Source: Heterotrichella gracilis (taxonomy: Eukaryota > Sar > Xanthophyceae > Tribonematales > Xanthonemataceae). From it: DNA of 24,517 bases. Positions 8,610-16,500 of the stretch are shown piece by piece. A program made the translations under genes and the position numbers. A model generated the notes under the pieces. It was not told the DNA's origin and ran no database searches. It worked only from the letters and a program-made list of their open reading frames with translations. The stretch lies in contig JAULBX010029047.1 of NCBI GenBank assembly GCA_032358255.1, positions 1 to 24,517 of the forward strand, given 5' to 3'. How positions within the stretch are numbered: the first letter of the stretch is position 1; the number at the start of each line of letters is the position of its first letter.

Positions 8610-10160
8610 CATTATGCCAGTACTGCAACGATACTGCCGCAAAAGGCAGTGGGGCAAGTCGCCAGTTCACTGCCAGTGGGAGGGTGGCATGACAGTGAAT
8701 GACAGATGGGTTGTTCAACTGGCAGTGAACCAGGTATCCTGTTTCACAACCGACACGCACAGCTGACTCCAGTCGGAGTTCAGAGGTCGACAGAACCCAT
8801 GTTCCTGCATAATACTCGTCGGGGCTATTTGCATTTAATTTAAGTGAGTGAACCTGGATGAACGGTTATTTGACAAGGAACGCCAGTCAACTGCCACCAC
8901 TCCGGGAACCTGGCAGCTGAAGGTGAAACCATCATGGCCAGTGGCCATCGTTTCCCGAGAAACGAGTCGTCAGAGCTTCACAGCGGCTGATACGAGCACC
9001 TGATTGGCAAGGGATGGGCGGTTATTGGCAACGTACGCCTGCTCGACGGGGAGCAGCATGGGAACCTGGAGCGAGCAATCCGACTTCCAAACCAACTTCA
9101 TACGCATTTAAAATCGATTCATTAATTTAAAAATAAATCTGAATAGATTCTTAAATGACGCCACAGTGGGGGGTGGAGTGCCCACTCACAGCTTGGCAAT
9201 GCACAGCCGCTAAGCCTTGCATGCTACTGGTATACACCTCGGACAGCCTTGCCCGTACTTATAGAAAGAAAGAAAGAAACAAAACGCCCCCAGCCAGGCA
9301 CAACACACACAACAGGGCGTGTTCCACCTTGCCAGAAACCCAAAAAGCGTGGATCACAAGGCATAGCCTGAAGCATAGTGTCGGTAGAAGAAAATAGTCA
9401 GTCTGAATATGTGTCGCGGGGTGGAAAAAAACTGGACGATTGATCAAGTCTGCGGCGGGTGCGGCTTGTGGAAGGGGGGGGCGGAGTATGGGCAGAAAAG
9501 GCAGTAGCAGGAGAGAGAGCAGGGCGGGTGGGAGAGGTGTGGGGCAGCATATGAGATTGGGAGGGCACATGTGGAGGCGGGTGGCTGGGATGAAGGGCTG
9601 AAGGCTGTGAGTGGGAAGTGGCGGCAGGAGCTGGCGGCAAAGCGGGGATGGACGAGGAGGTGGCGAGGAGGGAGCGTCTGGTTTGGTAGGCAGCAAACGA
9701 GCGTCTTGCCGCAGCAAGTTGAAGGCGTGTGATGAGGGAAAGGGCCTGGTTGAGGGGGACATTGAGGGCAGTCAGGGATTTCAGGGTGCCTGTCGGAGTG
9801 ATGCCAGACTGGGTGGCACCGGTTACAGTAGCGTGGGTCTGAACAGTCCAACCAGTACAATGGTTACCAATGGGCACATGTCATGTGCCGAAGGACATTC
9901 ATGACTTCTGAATCAACTTCATACGCACCATTCGTATTTATTACATATCCCACTGTATGCCATGCGGCGGCTCACTAATGCACAGGGGCACCCTTTGCCA
10001 AATGGCCGTTGTTTGTCACCAATAAGTATGTGCATGTGAGATGCAAAGGTGCCACTCTTGAGTGGCCTGTGCTACCGCCCTTGTAATGCCCTCTTATGCA
10101 CATCCACATCCAACATGTGATCACATGCACCCCCTCACATGCGCCCCCTCTCAAGCTCTT
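8610..10160. other. Intergenic region between Asn-rich gene and transportin gene
   Basis: No supported gene is visible. Frames at 9398-9877 (- strand, Pro/Ser-rich) and 9611-9904 (+ strand) lack an ATG start and any recognisable motif. The region holds an AT-rich patch at 9104-9150, a GAAA microsatellite at 9264-9283, and the 14-bp direct repeats described separately. Confidence 0.45.
9093..9927. mobile_element. Possible insertion bounded by 14-bp direct repeats
   Basis: CAACTTCATACGCA occurs exactly at 9093-9106 and again at 9914-9927. A 14-bp exact direct repeat about 820 bp apart could be a target-site duplication around an inserted element, for example a short non-autonomous retroelement. 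No terminal inverted repeats, LTRs or transposase/reverse transcriptase motifs are visible between them. The pair may also be chance or local duplication. Confidence 0.25.
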
Positions 10161-10165
10161 TTACA
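10161..10165 (-). terminator. Candidate poly(A) signal TGTAA of the transportin gene
   Basis: It lies on the - strand about 400 bases after the stop at 10568-10570, just beyond the last decayed copy of the terminal exon end. A further TGTAA is at 9941-9945. Positional support only. Confidence 0.3.
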
Positions 10166-10173
10166 CCCCCACT

Positions 10174-10511
10174 TACGTCTCCTAGGCCAGCAAGGGTTCT
10201 GTCATCCGTGGACGCTGTGCACAAACCCTAAACCCTAAACCATGTTCACAACGTGTCATCCATTCACCGGCCTTGCGCAGTGTCTGCTGGGCCCAAAATC
10301 CTACAGCTGGCGCAGGGTCTCAAACACTAAACCTTAAACTCTAAAGTCGCAGCAGCGTCCCTGGCGGTCGACGCACCATTGCCTTCACCAACGGTTGGCC
10401 CTCAAATAGGGGTGGCTCACGCCCTGCAGCCGCCCTCACGCCCTCACATCTCCTAGGCCAGCAGGGTGTCATACGTCGCCTGACTGCGTGCCACATCGGC
10501 CAAATCCAACA
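10174..10511 (-). repeat. Two decayed copies of the transportin terminal exon end
   Basis: The stop-codon region of the last exon (10564-10640) recurs at 10441-10511 and more weakly at 10174-10225. Shared pieces are GGCCTA(C/G)GAGATGTGAGGG-like sequence around the stop and GCCGATGTGGC upstream of it. Telomere-like AAACCCTAAACCCTAAAC lies between them near 10223-10240. Confidence 0.75.
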
Positions 10512-10567
10512 CAAACTCTAAAGCGCGCAAACCCCAAACAGGTGCCCATCAGGTAGATGTCATGCCC

Positions 10568-13500
10568 TCACATCTCGTAGGCCAACAAGGTGTCATCCGT
10601 CGCCGCGCCCCGCGCCACATCGGCGAAATCCATCACGCACGCTGTGAACCGGTGCGACGTCATCGGCGGCCGCCGCACCGCGATCCGCACAAATCGGGAG
10701 CACGCCTCGGGGCTCAGGTATGGGTGGTCGGGCCCCGGGAAGGTCTCCGAGGGCAGCGCGCTCGCCAGGCACCCCTGCAGGGCCCCGCCGTATCGCGGGT
10801 GCATGGTGAGCTCCAGGAGGAGATTTGCTACCCCCCGAATTTGGTCCCGGGGAGCAGTGTCGGTGATGGCGGAGGCGATGGCGGAGATGATGGCGGGGCC
10901 GTAGGTGGTCACGGCATCATCAACCACGGGCTGCACGGCCTGTGAAGTGGGGAAATGGGGGATGGGGAGGGGCATTGGGGGTGCAGCATGGGTGTCTGCA
11001 GATGCAGGTGCAGCAGGTGTGCAATTACATGGAATATACCACTGAAAGAAAGAACTTTAAATCTGAATTATTGCCTTTACCCCTGCACCTGTGCTGCGTG
11101 CCACCCGGGCGACCCCTGCAGCGGGCAAATAACCGCCGCGGGCGCCAGACAGCTGTTTTCCTTACTCATGAAATCCAAATTAATTTCTGTTTTTTTTTCG
11201 AAATTCAGAATATTGCCTCAGCGCATCCCTCCCCGCACACACCTGTGCAGCATGCCACCCGGGCGACCCCTGCAGCGGGCAAATCACGTGCGCCAGCAGC
11301 GCTCCCGCAGGCCCCACCCGGTCGCCATCCCGGGCACCCAGCCCCACCACTGCTAGGTGGAACAGTGCGGGCAGCGCCCCTGAATGGTACAGGAGCTGGG
11401 GTGCGTGCGTGGCCAGGGTGTGAGCCAGGCGAAGCAGTGCGGCGGACAGGTCGAGGTCGTTGAGGATGGTGCGGTCCTGGTGATGGGGAAAGGGAGTTCA
11501 GGGATTTGCAAAACACCCAAAGAAGTTGGGAAATTAGCGGCCAAGTGGAGCAGGGCGGGCAGCGCCGCGGATTGATGCACGCGCATGGTGGCCAGGGTGT
11601 GCGCCAGGCGAAGCAGTGCGGCTGACACGTCGAGGTCGTTCAGGATGAGGATGAGTGCACCACCCTCAATTGCAATTCTATGGGTGGTAGAGAGGATGGT
11701 GGGAAAGGGATTGGCTACACCTGCATTTAGTACCCTCCCCCGCCCGCAACTACATTTGCACCCCCAAACCACCACTGCCTCCACCGCCTGTAGCACCACT
11801 TGGGCAATGGCAATGACAGCGGACCAATCCCCACAAAATCATTGCTATTGTCCAGATGGGACCCTCATAAATACCCCCACATGTGCATTTACTATGTCTA
11901 CCCACCCACCCGCTGAGGAACTCCAAATACACACACCCTGCAGCCCTGTCCCCTGACCCAAGAAAAATGCAAAAGCAAGAGACTGGGTATACCCAGATAG
12001 CCCTCAAGAACCCACCTGTATTTGCGCCCCGAGGCCTGCCACAACAGTCTCCACTGCCTGCAGCAGCACTTGGCCCATGGTTGGCACCCCGCTGAGGTTG
12101 GCTATCGCGGTTGAAAGCACCGCCAGCTGGCAGCCCCTGGGTTGGGCGCGGGTGAGCGATAGTACGCTGGCCACAAGGGGAGGAACCAGGTCAACCACCT
12201 CGGAACCGCCTGTCTCGATCACCTGCGAATCGCGATCACAATTACATCTATGTGGAAATGTTATAATTGGCTCAATCTGGGTCATGGGCAACATTGTTTG
12301 GTTAGCACTGCCAGCTGGCAGCCCCTGGGTCGGTGCGATAGCAGCACATGGCTCCTGGGGAGAACAGTCACTTGAAACCCTACACCCTAGACCAACCCCT
12401 AACCCACCAACCCTCGATCCCACCTGCTGGTGTACCCCACACAACTGCTCCTGCACCACCGCACTGCGCATGGCCAAGGAGGAAGGAGAAATCCTGGGAA
12501 AAGGACAACCACATATCCTATACTCTCCCTTAGTTTTGCAACCTCGCCCCTCCCCACCCCTCTTTCCCCATGAAACCCAACCCCAACTCCCACACTCACC
12601 TGTCGGTACACCCCACACAACTGCTCCTGCACCACCGCACTGCGCAGGGCAAGGGGGGAAGAAGACACCGCGCTCAACAGGGGGGGAACAGGGCGCACGT
12701 ATGAAATTTGCGAGGGACAACTACATACCTGCACCCTACATCCNNNNNNNNNNNNNNNNNNNNNNNNNNNNNNNNNNNNNNNNNNNNNNNNNNNNNNNNN
12801 NNNNNNNNNNNNNNNNNNNNNNNNNNNNNNNNNNNNNNNNNNNACCGCGCTCAACAGGGGGGGAACAGGGCGCACGTATGAAATTTGCGAGGGACAACTA
12901 CATACCTGCACCCTACATCCTCTCTTAGTTCTGCCTCCCCCACTCCCCACCCCACCACCACACACACTCACCTGTCGGTACACCCCACACAACTGCTCCT
13001 GCACCAGCGCACTGCGCAGGGCAAGGGGGGAAGAGGAAACCGCGCTCAACAGGGGGAGCAGTGCATGGATGCTGGGGAGGACGGCCGCGTAGGGGTCTGG
13101 CTTGTTATCCCCAACCACCTCCAGCCCTGGTAGGGTGACTGCTATGAGGGCCAGGAAGGCAGCCACGCGCGCCTCGCCTGCAGACCCTAGAGTAGGGTTT
13201 TGAAAATTGGGGAGGAGTCGGAAACAGGAGCAAAAACATGGAACAAGGGGGTTATATGTGAATGCTTGGAAGGATGGGGGCGCGGGGGTCCGGGGTGGGT
13301 GTTACCCCCCACCACCTCCCCAGAAAAAGGTGGATATTTCAGGTATATACACCAGACTCAATCGCAGGCGGCTCCGGCTACTCTACAGGTAGTCAAACCA
13401 CACCCACATGCGCAACCAGGGCAGGACCACACACCAATACTGACCTGCTACTTCGGATGCCAGCGCCTGCATGCATTGCTCGGCCAGGGGTTGCGTGAGG

Positions 13501-16500
13501 CGCAAGCCAGCAGCACCAGAATCCTCTGCCGGCAAGCCACCAATTACCCTAGCCAAACCCTCCACAATGTCGCTGGCAGCCTCGTTGGGGTCGGTGAGCC
13601 CCGGGGTTTCACCGGATCCCCAGCCTCCAGATCCTGGAAATGCATGCCGCAGCTCAGAAATATTTATTTATTACCAACAGGGGACAGGGGGATTATCTGG
13701 CTACGGCATTAAATCTGGTTATTCTGTAGAGATTTTCCCAATTTGAAGTTTCATGCGGTGACAGTCTCATTTTTTTGGCGTCTGGTTTTGTTGCTTTTCT
13801 CTTCAATAATGAGAACCGCCCTTCACATGGTAGTATACGCAATGAGGGATTATATTTTGTGTACCGGAATTTTAATTTACATACTACACTGCGGAGACGC
13901 TTGCACTGCGGTATCTGACAGGTCATCCAATTCCTCACGGGCCCCCAAAACCGATAGTAGTAGTATCACATGCATGGAATGGTACACTAACACTAAAAAT
14001 AATAAAAACCACTTTGCGATACAAATTACATGTTATAGAATGCATGCGGCAGTTTATAAAAAAGCGCCCCACCTGCGTATCGTAGGGTGAGCTGGATAGC
14101 CGCCTGCACAGCCGCGTCTGTCAGATCCACCAGCCTCTCAGGGTCCTCCAGCAGCATGGCCTCGCAGCGGTAGCACAGGTTGCGCATGGCAAGTGCAGCG
14201 GGGAGCCGAGCCTGCGGGATGAAATATATATGATTAGGATTTAATTTTCCATGCGCTCTGCAGTCCGCACGTGTATGACCAGAATCAGAACCCTGATCGG
14301 TAGCATTTCTTGAGGTTAAATGAAATTTGTGGCCCTCCAGCAGCAATGCTTTGCAGCGGTAGCACAGGTGGCATGTGGCAAGTGCAGCGAGGAGCCGCGC
14401 CAGCAGAGACAATTTGGGAAGTTCATGTTGTATGCCCATTTTACGGTCCGCAACTGACCTGAGTCAGCATTCAGCTTGAGAGCATTTCCATTTTGTGGCC
14501 CTCCAGCAGCACTGTCTCATGGCTAAAAAATATAAAAAAACACCTCCCAGCCCCACTGGAAAACCTTAGCCAATCACCCACCTCGATCAGCTGCGCCAAG
14601 GTGGCCGGCAGCACTAAAACCCTAATTTTAGACCCCAAACCACATTTTTCAACCCCAAACACACGAAACCTTAGCCAGCGCACCCACCTCAGGCAGCGCC
14701 ACGGCCTTTAGGGTAAACTGCAGCGCGGGCTCCAGAGGGGCACCCAGCGTCTGGCCAAACCACGCGGCAATCCCAGCCAGCAGCTGCGCCAGGGTGGCTG
14801 GCAAAAATGGGGGGGATGCGAGGAGTCCCTCTTGGGATGCCGGGGAGAGCACGTGCTCCAGCAGCTGCAGCAGGAATTCGTGGCAGGCTTTGCGGTGGAC
14901 CTTGGCGGGGACGTCCCCTTCCTCTTGACCGTGCTCTATCTCCTCTTTGGTGGAGTACTTGGGGGGGTTGATGCAGGTGCGTAGCGGGAGGGCCACCGCC
15001 CTGCGGGTGGAGTGATTGGGGTTTAGTACATGGTAGGGTGGGCGATGGGGGAAGTTTCGGTCATTACATTGATTTTGGTCACTACCATAATTTGGTCATT
15101 ACATTCATTTTTGTGCAATACATCCCCTTGCTCTTGACCAAGCAACACACACCTTAACCTCACGACAACCGATCAACATTGCCATAACACACAGACAAAG
15201 CACATCATCAAACGCACTCCCCCCCACCCCACCTGATGGCATACAGCGCTGCCTCGGCCTCTTGCCAGGACCCAGCCCCAGTCAGCATGGCGCCGCAGGG
15301 GGGCAAGAACCTCGACTTTGCAGCCGCAAACATGAGCTGAAGCGTCTCGGTACCCACGTTCTCTCTGAACCGATCAAACCCTACACCCAAAACCCTAGAC
15401 ACAAGCGGTACCCACCCACCTGATGGCATACAGCGCAGCCTCGGCCTCTTGCCAGGACCCAGCCCCAGTCAGCATGGCCCCGCAGGGGGGCAAGAACCTC
15501 GACTTGGCCGCCGCAAACATCAGCTGCAGCGCCTCGGTACCCACGTTCTCCCTAAACCGATCAAAGGCGCCCTGGTCGTCCTCCACGCACTCCTCCCAGG
15601 TGGTGAAGCCAGGGGGGTAGGACATGTGGCGCATCAGGGGGTGGAACGCGGAGTTGAGGAGCGGGGTGCGCAGCTCGGCTACCCGCTCCGCCATGGCGAT
15701 GCCGCTGATGGCGAAGAGGTACTCGCACACGTTTTCGGCCACTGCGCGCTCGGGGCGCGCCAGGCATTGCACCATCACCTGAGCCAGCTCCACTGCCTAT
15801 GGATACAGAAATAGATACAGGTTTAGGGTTTAGGGTTTGGGGCATCAAGGGGAGGAACTAGGAGTCGAGCAAGGGGGTGCGCAGCTCGGCCATGGCGATG
15901 CCGCTGATGGCGAACAGGTACTCGCACACGTTTCCAGCCACTGCCCATTTACATGCCTTTCCTCCCCTTCACCTTTCTTCCCAGTTTCTACCTTGACAAG
16001 CCCCACCAATAGAATCACCCATGTGGCTAAAAGCCCGCGTGACAGATGTAAGCCATGCGTGGCATACCTTGGCATTGCAACCCTTCTAAAAGCCTTTCCT
16101 CCCCTTCACCTTCCTTCCCTTTATTTTCGCACCTTGCCGAGCTTGCCTACAGCCATTTCTGGATGCCCCTCCGCAATGGCCAGTCCTACAGCTGTGGCCG
16201 CCAGCGCCGCCGATTGGCCGCTATTGGACAGCGCGGCCTCCCTGACACCAATGACCGCCGTGCATGTGGCCTCTACAGGAAGGGATGGACATGGGTCAGA
16301 GTCTGCTTTCGGTGGCGGCACAAGATGGAATGGTTTCGGTTTTTCCCCTCCTATTTCCTTCTTCTTCTGACCACAAGAAGGCCCATTTCCCCATGTCTTA
16401 TTCATTCGTTTTCCTCTACTTTTGGGCACAACAAGGCCTTTTCATTAAGAAAAAATTCCCTTTCATTTTTCCCGCCGAGGAAAAATCAACATGTGGCCTC

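Noticed and set aside
9264..9283. Poly-A-like tail of a retroelement (GAAA repeats)
   Set aside because: A simple GAAA microsatellite; similar A-rich tracts occur at 21062-21082 with no element attached.
9398..9877. 159-codon Pro/Ser-rich open frame on the - strand
   Set aside because: No ATG start (the frame begins at a GTG), low-complexity composition, no motifs, and overlapping open frames on the same DNA in other phases; likely a by-product of a G-rich/C-rich strand.
12004..12720. 238-codon - strand frame running through transportin exon 12 into intron 11
   Set aside because: Only 12016-12222 is supported as exon. The extension is open because intron 11 contains in-phase copies of exon 11, not because it is translated.
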